Positions 35,101-44,800 of a stretch of DNA of 64,000 nucleotides are shown in pieces (within the stretch, counting starts at the first letter, position 1; each line of letters begins with the position of its first letter). The DNA is taken from assembly GCA_947471745.1 (NCBI GenBank), contig CANJKZ010000008.1, positions 4,148,501-4,212,500 of the forward strand, read 5' to 3'. The notes below the pieces were generated by a model. That model saw only the letters and a list, made by a program, of their open reading frames with translations. It was not told where the DNA came from and ran no database searches. A program made the translations under genes and the position numbers. The stretch comes from Closterium sp. Naga37s-1 (lineage: Eukaryota > Streptophyta > Zygnematophyceae > Desmidiales > Closteriaceae).

Positions 35101-38100
35101 AAGGATATCATCTCCGCACCTATCGGACAGCGAACCTGAGTAAAGTCCTAGATCTGCACGTATCGGACAACGAAATTCACAAAATATTTTCAGCCGAATT
35201 CTCTAACTGTTTAGGCTTCCGTGTCGAACCTTTGTAAGTCCGATGCGATATCAGGTCGAACCAATCGAGTTTCGTGGCTCAGCATCCCAAGTCTATTCTG
35301 AGCAGGTTATATTATAATCTACCAAGCTCACATTCAACTTGTGCAGGTGACAAACGCCACGACTACTGACGTCATGGATTACACCAAGCCACCTGCCAAC
35401 AACTTCCAACGATTCATACGCCTCCCGAAATCCGGTAAGCTAAGCTCGATCAGCATTGGTCTGTTTTGTCGGATCCCGCAGCCCTGCACGCCCAAGGAGA
35501 GTGCGCGCACCTTCATGCAGAGTCCGGTTGAACCACTCAGCCACGCCGATCTGCTGAGAGTTGTAAGGCACTGTGAGCTGATGCTGGATCCCCTTCCTTT
35601 TCAGCTCCCCCTCAAAATCAGCGCCAATGAACTCTCCTCCATTGTCGGTGCGGATCACCTTCACCTTGTGTCCGCTCTTTTTTTGTTCATTGTCTATCCT
35701 TGAATTGATCTCCCCATTCAGTCCCTTCGACCTAATTACCCCGTTTGATCCTACAACTTCTCGCACCCTCTCCCAGGCTTTGTAATATACGTTTTCTCCT
35801 CCTCCCGTTGTTGTGTGGCCTTCCAATCGCCTCCCCCAGGTGCCACCTCCCCGAGCTCGCCCTGGTCATGGTAAACCTCAAATTCCTAGATCAAGATTTT
35901 TGAGTCGACTCATATCATCTTTTCTGCTCTCCCTGTTGTCGTGCAGCCTTCAGGCCACCTCCCCCAGATGCGACCTCCCCGAGCTCGCCCTGGTCGTGGG
36001 ATGAGAACCCCAAGCTGCTGGACCACCGCACGCACAACCTCAATGCTGATGACTTCTACCGCGTGGAAAGGATTCCCAAGCGAGAGGTGAGCTTTGAGGC
36101 ACCGAAGAAATGATTGCAAGGGTTTTCAAGTGCGAGGTGAGCCCTTTCAGCGAGTGCTAGAGGGCGTACTTGAGGGTGTTGAGGGCAAATCTGAGGTTGA
36201 GATTGAGGTCGAGGGGGCGCATTCGATGTCATAAGGGTTTATGCACACAACCCAGCTGTTTCAGTTACCAGAATCTGACCAGTTACACTCTGCATTTTGG
36301 GGCACGATTATGCGTTACGAAGCGGTTCTCTTCGGAGGCGTGTGCATGATCCCCTCCCTCCACCTGCCCCCTCCGCCTCTCCTCCTCCCTGCTCCCCCCT
36401 CTCCGCTCCTCCCTCTCACCATGTGAGGAACTGTTATCGCAATCCAACATCCTCCCCCAACCATCCCCATCCGCGCCTCACCCCATGCAGGGAGCACAGG
36501 GACCTGCCAGGAGTGCTGACCAACCTTGCCACCAAGAAGTGCTCCTCTCTTTATTGTTGTTATAATATAAGGCAACATCCTCTTGCACCCATTCCCATTC
36601 GCGCCTCTCCCAATTCAGGGAGCATGTTTCCGGGACCTGCCAGGAGTGCTGACGAACCCTGTCACCAAGAAGTGCTCCTCTCTTCAGCCCACCCCTCCCC
36701 TCCCACCCCGTGTTTTCCACCTGAGTGGATTGTTGTTACAAGCCAGCAACAAGCCTCCATCTTTCATCCCCCTCCGCGTTTCTTCCCATGCAGGGAGCAT
36801 GTTTCCGGGACCTGCCGGGAGTGCTGACGGACCCTGTCACCAAGAAGTGCTCGCTGGACAAGTCTCTCCAACCCCGCCCTTTCATCCCGCACTCGGGCAG
36901 CCCTCTGGTGAGAACAGTGCTTCTGACGCGACTCAAGTGTCACTTCTGCACTCGGGCAGCCCTCTGGTGAGAACAGTGCTTCTGACACGACTCAAGTGTC
37001 ACTTCTGCACTCGGGCAGCCCTCTGGTGAGAACAGTGCTTCTGACGCGACTCAAGTGTCACTTCTGCACTCGGGCAGCCCTCTGGTGAGAACAGTGCTTC
37101 TGACGCGACTCAAGTGTCACTTCTGCACTCGGGCAGCCCTCTGGTGAGAACAGTGCTTCTGACGCAACTCAAGTGTCACTTCTGCACTCGGGCAGCCCTC
37201 TGGTGAGAACAGTGCTTCTGACGCGACTCAAGTGTCACTTCTGCACTCGGGCAGCCCTCTGGTGAGAACAGTGCTTCTGACGCGACTCAAGTGTCACTTC
37301 TGCACTCGGGCAGCCCTCTGGTGAGAACAGTGCTTCTGACGCGACTCAAGTGTCACTTCTGCACTCGGGCAGCCCTGTGGTGAGAACAGTGCATGCTGTG
37401 GTTCAGACAGGCCCAGCCTCAGAGGCTCAGGTTTATCGAGCCCAATCCCAGTGGAGTGCTGACAGACCCTGCCACCAAGAAGTGCTTGCTGGACAAGAGT
37501 CTCCAGCCCCGCCCAATCATCCCGCACTCGGGCAGCCTTCTGGTGAGAACAGTGCATGATGTGGTTTAGACAGGCCCAACCTCATGGGACTGTTCTGTTC
37601 TTCAGGCGCCTCAACAGTAGAATCGAGTTTAGAGAGGCCCAGACTGAGAACAGCTGACAGACTCTGCCTGTCACCAAGAGTGGTGACGGACCATGTCACT
37701 GGGCTCCTTGAGCAGTGGGCTGATCACCTTGAAGGCGCCTAAAAAAAAATCAAGGAATCGTCAATGTCCCAACTCTGCCATGACATTTGAGAAATTACTC
37801 AAAAACTCAATTCTCTCCTCCGTTTCGCTCTCCTCCGTTTTGCTCTCCTCCGTGTTATTCACACTGCAGTGCCCTGACTATGCCATATCATTTGTGAAAG
37901 GCACCTCCTTCAAGTATGTCCTCTGGCCCTCACAACTGCCTGCACTCACCTGTTTTGTTGCTCCGCTGCCATGTATCCCAAGTTAATGGTTTCAGGTTAA
38001 GGGAACTGTACCTGAGGCCATATCGTAAAAAGCGTGTACCATGTTCTGTCAAATGTTTTCATCTGCTTTCCGTTTCATCAGGCCCTTTGCTCGTCTGTGG

Positions 38101-38758
38101 TGGAATGACACGGTCCCAACTGTTGTCACTCGACCCGAGCCTCACAACCAGGTAAGCCCAAGGCACTGGATGACATTCCAGTAGACCGGCACACAGCGAA
38201 AGTTAACTGACAGAGATACAAGTTAATTGAGGGATTACACATTTTTCCGAAAGAAACGGCAAAGTGAACCTGGGATGTGCAGTTGGGCAACAGCTTGAGT
38301 TATGGGCGATATTGAGTATGCACACGCTTTCAAGCCACCGCATGGACCGTTGACCGGATTCCTTCCTGTATGATTCCCTTGCAGAAAATTCTTCACCCGG
38401 AGCAGGATCGGGTGCTGACTGTGAGGGAGAATGCTCGGCTCCAGGGCTTCCCAGACCATTACAAGCTGTTCGGCGATGCAAAGGAGCGGTAAGAGGTTTT
38501 GCAGTACTGTTTTTGTAGCAAAAAAATAGATACTACAAGGTGCTTCATTACAATCTCTATTTGTCTTGCCCAGGATCTTTGGCAGAAATTTTGCATTTAA
38601 CTTGGATCACCATGTGTCGTTGCAGGTACTGCCAAGTAGGCAACGCAGTATCAGTGCCGATTGCCATGGCTCTCGGATACTCCATCGCAGGAGCTGCACT
38701 AGGAGGCACCTCTACTGCCACCTATGGCCTCCCAAGCTCCTTTCCCTATTTTCACTAA
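26190..38758 (+). CDS. CMT: Chromomethylase (plant DNA cytosine methyltransferase with BAH and chromodomain)
   Basis: Twenty-one exons: 26190-26243, 26855-27334, 27692-27799, 28107-28229, 28594-28699, 28999-30233, 30595-30660, 31151-31780, 32053-32111, 32613-32679 (or 32732-32798), 33681-33923, 34245-34331, 34689-34760, 34923-35015, 35347-35434, 35947-36086, 36794-36907, 37870-37913, 38082-38151, 38385-38488, 38626-38758. Every junction is GT-AG and in phase, giving 1,371 residues. Order: basic N-terminus with KRKPRRR; BAH domain (about 155-290); K/E/G-rich spacer of about 380 residues; motif [13 protein letters not shown] (about 677-688); [11 protein letters not shown]; poly-Q/acidic spacer; chromodomain (about 906-954; [14 protein letters not shown]); motif [17 protein letters not shown] with catalytic Cys 988; ENV (1,030-1,032); [20 protein letters not shown] enzymes bind H3K9-methylated chromatin and maintain non-CHG/CHG methylation. 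The large spacers make it longer than land-plant CMTs (about 800-850 residues). Confidence 0.95.
26473..26614 (+). repeat. Duplicated intron segment around a TTTGAG-TCGA-CTCAAA palindrome
   Basis: In chromomethylase intron 1, a segment with GTGGACAGT, GCGGAGGTCGTC and GAGGGATACA occurs at 26,473-26,515 and again at 26,559-26,614. Between them lies the perfect 18-bp palindrome CTTTGAGTCGACTCAAAG (26,534-26,551). Confidence 0.75.
28464..28540 (+). repeat. Fossil copy of chromomethylase exon 5
   Basis: Reads [21 protein letters not shown], matching the real exon 5 ([21 protein letters not shown] at 28,609-28,671). It is joined to unrelated sequence at its 3' side and has no donor at the matching place. 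Confidence 0.8.
28658..28814 (+). repeat. 67-bp duplication of an exon end and splice donor, separated by a 22-bp palindrome
   Basis: Copy 1 (28,658-28,724) is the 3' end of chromomethylase exon 5 with its GTACGT donor. Copy 2 (28,748-28,814) has the same length, three substitutions, and a GTAAGT donor. The 23 bp between them are one A plus a perfect 22-bp palindrome (28,726-28,747), half-site AGTTTTGAGAC. No other sequence separates the copies. Confidence 0.9.
30365..30631 (+). repeat. About 125-bp duplication containing chromomethylase exon 7, with a TTTGAG/CTCAAA hairpin at the junction
   Basis: Left copy 30,365-30,490 (fossil exon with GTGGACTTCAACGC but decayed acceptor) and right copy 30,511-30,631 (real acceptor and exon 7). 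The 20 bp between them are ATTTTGAGCTGACTCAAATT. Confidence 0.85.
32083..32306 (+). repeat. 90-bp duplication of chromomethylase exon 9 end, with two TTTTGAG/CTCAAAA palindromes between copies
   Basis: Copy 1 (32,083-32,172) carries the chromodomain exon end GACACCTGGGAAGG and its GTGAGT donor. Copy 2 (32,217-32,306) carries a diverged version with its own GTGAGT. Between them are CTTTTGAGACGTCTCAAAAG (32,174-32,193) and a one-mismatch relative (32,198-32,217). Confidence 0.88.
32601..33300 (+). repeat. Six tandem copies of chromomethylase exon 10 with acceptor
   Basis: TTGTTGCTGCAG plus a 67-nt exon recurs. Copy 1 (32,613-32,679; [21 protein letters not shown]) and copy 2 (32,732-32,798; [21 protein letters not shown]) keep acceptor, full length and donor. 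Copies near 32,858, 33,011, 33,133 and 33,254 are progressively damaged. Units are about 120-150 bp apart. Confidence 0.9.
33316..33660 (+). repeat. tRNA-derived SINE-like sequence, one full and one partial copy
   Basis: In chromomethylase intron 10, GTCAAAAGACCAGCACTGGGAATG starts a segment (33,316) that recurs shortened at 33,549. The first copy has a polymerase III A-box-like TGGTCTAATGTTTGG (33,425) and, 47 bp on, a B-box-like GGGTTCAAATTTCC (33,472-33,485). The second keeps only an A-box-like AGTGGTCTAGTGG. Spacing suits a tRNA-derived promoter, but no cloverleaf is complete. Confidence 0.5.
34018..34075 (+). repeat. Fossil copy of the end of chromomethylase exon 11
   Basis: CGCCATCGCCCGCCT and GGGGTACAAGGTGAGCTGGG repeat the real exon end and donor at 33,890-33,935 after about 120 bp. 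A base is missing, so it no longer reads in frame. Confidence 0.8.
35440..35826 (-). mobile_element. Copia integrase fragment inside chromomethylase intron 15
   Basis: On the minus strand it reads [26 protein letters not shown] and [12 protein letters not shown], the catalytic part of a Ty1/Copia integrase. The sequence differs from the integrases at 11.5-12.5 and 16.5-17.3 kb and belongs to another Copia lineage. No LTR or other domain is present. It is a short fossil. Confidence 0.88.
35804..36002 (+). repeat. Duplicated 5' part of chromomethylase exon 16 around a TGAGTCGACTCA palindrome
   Basis: Copy 1 (about 35,804-35,875, next to the Copia fragment) and the real acceptor plus exon start (about 35,930-36,002) share CTCCCCC, GCCACCTCCCCGAGCTCG and CCTGGTC. 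TGAGTCGACTCA (35,901-35,912) lies between them. Confidence 0.8.
36480..36793 (+). repeat. Two fossil copies of chromomethylase exon 17
   Basis: CAGGGAGCA...GGGACCTGCCAGGAGTGCTGAC...ACCAAGAAGTGCTC occurs at about 36,488 and 36,617 before the real exon at 36,794. Both copies lack the exon's second half. Confidence 0.85.
36890..37395 (+). repeat. 59-bp minisatellite of the exon 17 splice donor, eight full copies and a partial
   Basis: Units begin at 36,890, 36,949, 37,008, 37,067, 37,126, 37,185, 37,244 and 37,303, with a diverged partial at 37,362. Each holds the last coding bases of exon 17 (CACTCGGGCAGCCCTCTG) followed by the donor GTGAGAAC. A further diverged copy of the exon end is at about 37,450-37,550. 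Confidence 0.95.
37600..37870 (+). repeat. Diverged duplicated segments with GGCGCC and TTTGAG/CTCAAA symmetric sites before exon 18
   Basis: GTTTAGACAGGCCCA and GTTTAGAGAGGCCCA flank TTCAGGCGCCTCAA (about 37,602-37,615). A fossil of exon 18 (CCCAACTCTGCCATGACATTTG, about 37,767) is followed by TTTGAGAAATTACTCAAA (about 37,787-37,804) and then the real exon 18. Confidence 0.6.
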
Positions 38759-39791
38759 TTACTCTAAGAGAGTGTTGTCACTGTTTCGACTGAAGTTTCT
38801 GCATTTTTTTTTTTGCTGAGGTACGGTATTAGAATCCTTAATTATGTCACATACTTCATTATAAACCACAAGCTACCGCTTTGTCAAAATGCACAGTTCC
38901 AATGTCCCATCTCTCACGGCTTGTCGGTTTCCGGGCAACAAATCTAAATGCGGCTGGGGCAGCCTCCTCGAAGATTCATTTCGAAACCAATTGGAACAAT
39001 GCCCAACCCAGGGTGCTTCTGCCCGAAACGAAAAAATTGCCAGGTTTCAAGGATGAAAAATCCTGGCATTTTTTTTAGAGAATCATCCCGCCGTTCATCT
39101 CTTCATCATCCAACGAAATCGAGAGTTTCAACTCGATTGAAGCACCCTAACGAGGTTCGCTCAAAGCGCGGCAATCCCAATGGTTCGAGGTGGCTGGGGG
39201 AGGATGGTGGTGGTGGTGAGGCGACGAGGCGAGGTTGGTGAAACTGAAACTGATGAATCTTCTACTATTGCTCGCCTCCCGTTCCTCCTGAAAGAAATAT
39301 ACCATCAGCCATGGTTGTTGCTGGGTTGAACCGTTACTGCAAGTAGTGTCTGTTTGACCAATGGTCCTGGCTATGGTAGTGGAATGCGATACCTAAATAC
39401 GCACCCTGTGTGAGTCTATGGGTAGTTCTCCTGCTACGTCTTTCATTGACGCGCCATTGACGACTCTGTTTCATACGCTGGGGTGAGCATTTTAGGGTTT
39501 GGAAATTAGTACCGAGGCACATGATCTCCACGACGTTCTCGTTACTCAGTTGTAGAGCCTTCTCTGTGCTAGAGCGGCCAATGCTGCATTTGCTGGTACT
39601 TCACCAGCAGCCGCTTTCCGACTCCTAGAACACCTGACCTGATAGTCTGCGAATCCAGCTCGAATCCCTGAATCACGATATAGCTCTTACTGTCATTTGA
39701 AAATTTCTCTTGGAGATTTCTCTCATTACGGTTGCAACACAGTATACAGCTCGTAGAACCATTCGGTAGATTAAAAAACGCTGACAACACA
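38759..39791. other. Intergenic: chromomethylase 3' end and kinase promoter/leader
   Basis: No coding domain is recognised. The frame of the following kinase is open upstream of its ATG as far as 39,732 but begins there without an ATG, so this part is taken as 5' leader. Confidence 0.45.
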
Positions 39792-41812
39792 ATGGAACAG
39801 GTCGTAGAGTGTAACCCTGAGATAGAGAGGGAGCGAGCCAAGGAGAGAGCTCTAGAGCGACGGATCGACAGCCTCTCCTGCGGTACAAGTTCCTTCGGCG
39901 CTACGGTGGACAGCCATGGATACGAAGGCACCCGTGAGTCCGAACAATACCGTGGGTACAGTCCACCTGACGGTAACGATAACGATCACGGAGCTCGAAC
40001 AGTTGCCGGCCGGCAAGAGCTGGACTACCGTCAGGGTTCGCAGTACCGTCAGAATGTGGATTACCGTCAGGACGCGAACGACGGTGCTGACGTGGAGCCG
40101 CCGTATCACATGTTCGCGAAGAGCGCGACGACCGTCGCACAGCCGGCCAGACACAGCGGCCTCGGATTCGGAGAATCGCCGGTACATTCCCTAGACGTGC
40201 CACGTCAGCGGAGCTTCAGGGAAAGGAGATCCAACTACGACATGGGTCAAGGGAACGTAGGGTTCGGAGAATCCCCCGTTCACGGGGCAGATTTTCCACG
40301 TCAGCAGAGCCTGAGGGAGCGGCGAGAACGGAGGTATTTACCCCACGCGTCGCGAGCTGCAGTTCCGCAGTCCTCTAGCATCTCGCCGTTTCGGGTCCGC
40401 GTGAATCCGCGAGCAGGTGTAGCAGATGCACTCGTTACCAGCAGCCCCGATTTAAGAGTCAACTACGCGCCTCCGCAGGCTCTCGAAGCGGCGCTGGATC
40501 CGCGGCGTCAAGCCACATCAACGTCCGCGCCTCGAAGCCGCGTGCCGGCTGCCGAACCTCAGCCGTCTAGGAGCGTGCGTGAGATCCGACGGTCACGATC
40601 GGCTGTCCCGAAAACTACGGATACGGCGGAGCTGCTAGGAGGCGACTTTACAGAGGAAGAGCTTCGAGATTACCTGCTTCACCATCCACACGAAGATCAG
40701 TCCTCTTCACCTGCTCCCTCCCAGCTGATCAGCAGCAGTAGCAGCGGCAGGGAGCCTTACCCGCAAGATTTCCCCCAAACCTACCCACAAGCCTATCCCG
40801 GATCCTTCTCGCAAAATCACCTACAGAATCCCGAACGACCGCCGGACCACTTATGGGACGGGTCAGCGGAAGTATGGGATCGGGAAAGGGATCGGGAAGG
40901 GGAGAGGGAGAGGGAGCGCGAGAGCGGCGGAAACACGAGCTCGAGCCACGCGAGCGGCGCCAGCCATTCGAGCGTGGGGCGCAGCAGATCCAGCGTTCCG
41001 CGCAGCGGAAGCAGGAGCAGATCGGGTTCCGCCAGGCGCGGGGTTCCGCGCGTGAGCAGCACGGGCGGGGGGAGAGTGCAGCGGTCCGCGTCTGTGGGTC
41101 TATCGGATTCGGCGGAAGAGGAAGAGGAGGAGGACGACGGGGAGGAGTTTTTGACTTCGGTTCCGCCTGCTGCTATGGATGTTCTGTTGGGAAACACGGG
41201 GAAAAAGACCGCGGCTGGCGGGTGGAGAAAATCCGCGTCTACGTCATCAGCTGGTGCGACTGTAGCCACAGGGGGGCAGGGGAGGGCGAGGGGAGCGCAG
41301 ACGGCAGGGCAGGGGTGGGGGCAGGGGATAGGGCAAGCGGCGGGGGAGAGTGGAGGGCAGGGGTTGGGGCAGGGAGTGATGGGGGGAAACAGCTGGGAGA
41401 GAAGGGTGGAGGCGCAGGGGGAAGCGATGTATGGCGGGCCGGGAGAGGAGGAGGACGAGGATGGGGTGCTGGAGGCGTACGCTGTGGATGATTTGGAGGA
41501 GCTGGATGCGGTGGAGGGTGGTGATGGTGGTGCATGGATGGTGGAGAGCGGTCAGCTGGGAGGTGGGGTTCAGGAGATGCAGCAGCAGTTGCAGCTGCAG
41601 CAGGGATACCATATGGCGCAGCAGCACCAGCAGCCGCAACAGCTTTACCAGCATCAATACCCCAACGAGTACCACCAGCAACAGCAGTACTACCAGCAGC
41701 AGCAGTTGCGCCAGCAACAGCCACAGCCGCAACTACAACCCTACCAAGACCCGTCCCTTCAGCAACAGCAACTGCCACTGCAGCAGCACCCACAACAGCA
41801 ACACCAGCAGCC

Positions 41813-41853
<41 letters not shown>

Positions 41854-44800
41854 CAGGGTACAATCGTCAGTCGAGAAACCCCCCGCCAGAGTTCCACTCC
41901 CCGCGGCACCTAGAGGAAATGAGGCGCCGTTCTTCCTCTCTCTCGCCTTCACGTGGCACCGTCTCTGCCTCTGCCTCCGTCTCAGCCTCTGCCTCTGCCT
42001 CCTTCTCAGCCTCTGCCTCAGGAGATCGCTCTCCTCTCCACACTGCCGCAGCCGGTCGCCCCGACTGCGCCTCACCTCTCAGAAGCACCGCCCCTGGGGT
42101 CTCAGGCAGTGCCTCTCCTGCTGCTGGGTATGGGGGCGGCGGGGCGTACGGGCAGCAGGGGCAGCAGGGACAGTACGGGCAGCAGGGGCAGCAGGGGCAG
42201 TATGGGCAGCATGGGCATTCCAGCAGCAGCGGTAGCCTGGGGCATGTGTCTCCTACACTTGCTCGTCTCTCGCCTGGCTCGGGCCATGCCTCTCCCTCCA
42301 GGGGTCGTGCCAGTCCGGGCCATGCATCCCCTGGGCGGGGCTATGCTGCTCTCGGCCCTCCAGATCGTGAGCCTCGCGACGGTGCACTGACTGGCTTGCC
42401 TGCTGCTGCTATCGGTGCTGCCGATGCTGCTGGGTCTGCCGGTGCTGCTGCCGGTGCTGCCGGTGCTGCTGCTGCCGGTGCTGCTAGTGCTCGCTCGCCT
42501 GCTGCTGCTGGTCGTGGGGCGTATGGAAGAAGCCAAGGGGTTGAGAACGGTGGAGGGGGGCGGATGTCCGCGCAGGCAGGCGCGGAGCAGCAGAGCGGGG
42601 AAGAGCATTCTGCAGGAAGGGCGGACGGGCGGGTGGGGGGAGCGGAACCGGCAAGGGCAAGCCTGAGCGGAGGAGGGGCGCGGGAGGCGGAGGAGGGGAA
42701 GCAGGAGGGCGGAGAGGGACGTGTGGGGAGCGGGCGGAGAGGGGAGGACGATCTGGTTGCAGCTGCTGCTCTTGTTAGCGGAGCAGCGGGTGCTGGCGAC
42801 GACAGGGAGAATGAGGCGGGGACAGGGGGAGCAGGAGTAGCAGGAGGAGGAGAAGGAGCGGCAGTAGGGGATTCAAGCGTGCTACCCTCTGTCGGTGCCG
42901 GTTCCGATGCTGGTTCTGATGCCAGTGCTGGTGCAGGGGCTGCAGCAGCAGGGGCCGCGTCAGGTGCTAGTGCAGAGGCGGGTGGTAGGAGAGGTGCGGG
43001 CGGGAATGGAAGAGGAGGAGGAAGAGGAGGAGGAGGAGGAGGAGGAGGAGGAGGAGGAGGAGGGGGTGTGTCAGAGATAGCGCTGGCACGGAACCTGAGC
43101 CTGCAGGTGAAGAAGGCAGAGCAGCAAATCTCCCTGGACAGGAATCTATCTCTGCGCAACATCAAGAAGCAGGGCAAGGACCTGGTGCCAAAACTGACCA
43201 CTCTGCTCAAGAAGTCAGGTACGTCGTTTCTCTCCCTCTTCTTCTCTCCTTCCTACCCCACTCATATCCCATGCAAAAGTTGTGCACTCAGGCGAGCCGT
43301 TCTCCTTTCTCCTTCAGAAACTTACATCTTCTCCTCCTCATCTTCTCCTCACCCACTCCCTCTATCCTTCCGTCCCGTTCCCCTGCCCTCCCCTCGTCTA
43401 CTCCCCCTCCAACCTGCCGCAGGGGCGGGAATAATCTATGCAGCTGCAGCAAGGCTGAGTGCAGCAGGAGCGGGCAACCTACTTTCGCCCTCGCCCCTCC
43501 CCTCCCTACTTCTCCCCCTTCCTGCCCGCACCCGCCGCAGCCAGCTCAGCAGGAGCGCGAATAAGCTATGCGGGCGCGGTAGGGCTGAGTGCAGCAGGGG
43601 CGGGCAACTTACTTTCGCCCCCGCCCCTCCCTCTTCTCCCCTTCCCTGCTCTGAACCACCACAGCCAGCTCAGCAGGCGCGGGAATAAGCTATGCGGGCG
43701 CGGCAGGGCTGAGTGCAGCAGGGGCGGGCATCAGCGCAGCGGGGGCAGGCATCAGTGCGACGGTGGGAAAAAGACCGCCCAAACCTGGAAGATCCGCGAC
43801 TGAGAAGGAGCGGTCCATGCCGTCGCTCTCCATGCCCTCCATGCCAAGGTGAGTTGAGCTCCTTCCTTGTGACGTGGCTACGGTGCTAGGGTGGGCATCA
43901 GCGCGGCAGGGACGGGCATCAGTGCGACGGTGGGGAAGAGACCTCCCAAACCGTGAAGATCAGCCTCAGAGAAAGAGCGCTCCACGCCTTCGCTCCCCAT
44001 GCCCTCTATGCCGAGGTGGGGATGGGGATTCGGAAGGGTACATATCATGGTGGCATGTCTTTTACTCCTTGCCATGCCAAGATACGTCTACCATTGCTCC
44101 TTATGCCGGCCATGTCAAGGTGACATGGGGATTTTTTTCTTCTTTATTTTCTCTTCTCCATTTTTTTTTTCTTCATTTTGGCCTGTCATGCCCGCAGATC
44201 GCTCACCCTCTCGAGGCACAAGGACGGGCCAGAGCGGCCAGAGAAAACTTTTGGGGACCTGCCCGCGCCCAAGCGCACTCATTTCCAATACTCTGAGCTC
44301 CAGGCAAGCATGCTTGCACCCCCACTCGTTCTCACAGTCACTCTGACGCTCACACTCACACACACTCAAGCACGTTTTCACTCACACTCGTGCTCACTCT
44401 CACACTTACTCATGCTCACACTCACACTTACTCATGCTCATTCTCACACTTACTCATACTCATTCTCACATTCACACATAGGGCGTACGACATGGGGCAT
44501 TCGGCATGAGGCATGGGGCATAGAGCATAGGCAATGGTGCATGGGGATGGGAAACGGAGCTTGGAGCAAATCACTGCCTTCCCTCTCCCCTCTCCCTCCC
44601 CTCACCCTTCTGCCACCATCATCTCAGCTGGCGAAGGGGAATTTCGACAAGGCCAATGTGCAGGGCCAGGGCGGCTTTGTTTTTTTCTTCTCCCTTCTTA
44701 TTCTAATATCATAATCTCCTCACCCCTCTCCCTCTCCTCACCCTCCCCTCCCCATCTCAGCTGGCGACGGGCAATTTCGACGAGGCCAATGTGCTGGGCC

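Noticed and set aside
39732-39791. Kinase start at 39,732
   Set aside because: The frame opens there with TTG, not ATG. The first ATG is at 39,792.
41239-43210. Long frames on the other strand and in other frames of kinase exon 1
   Set aside because: They are low-complexity shadows of the GC-rich, Q/A/G-coding exon.
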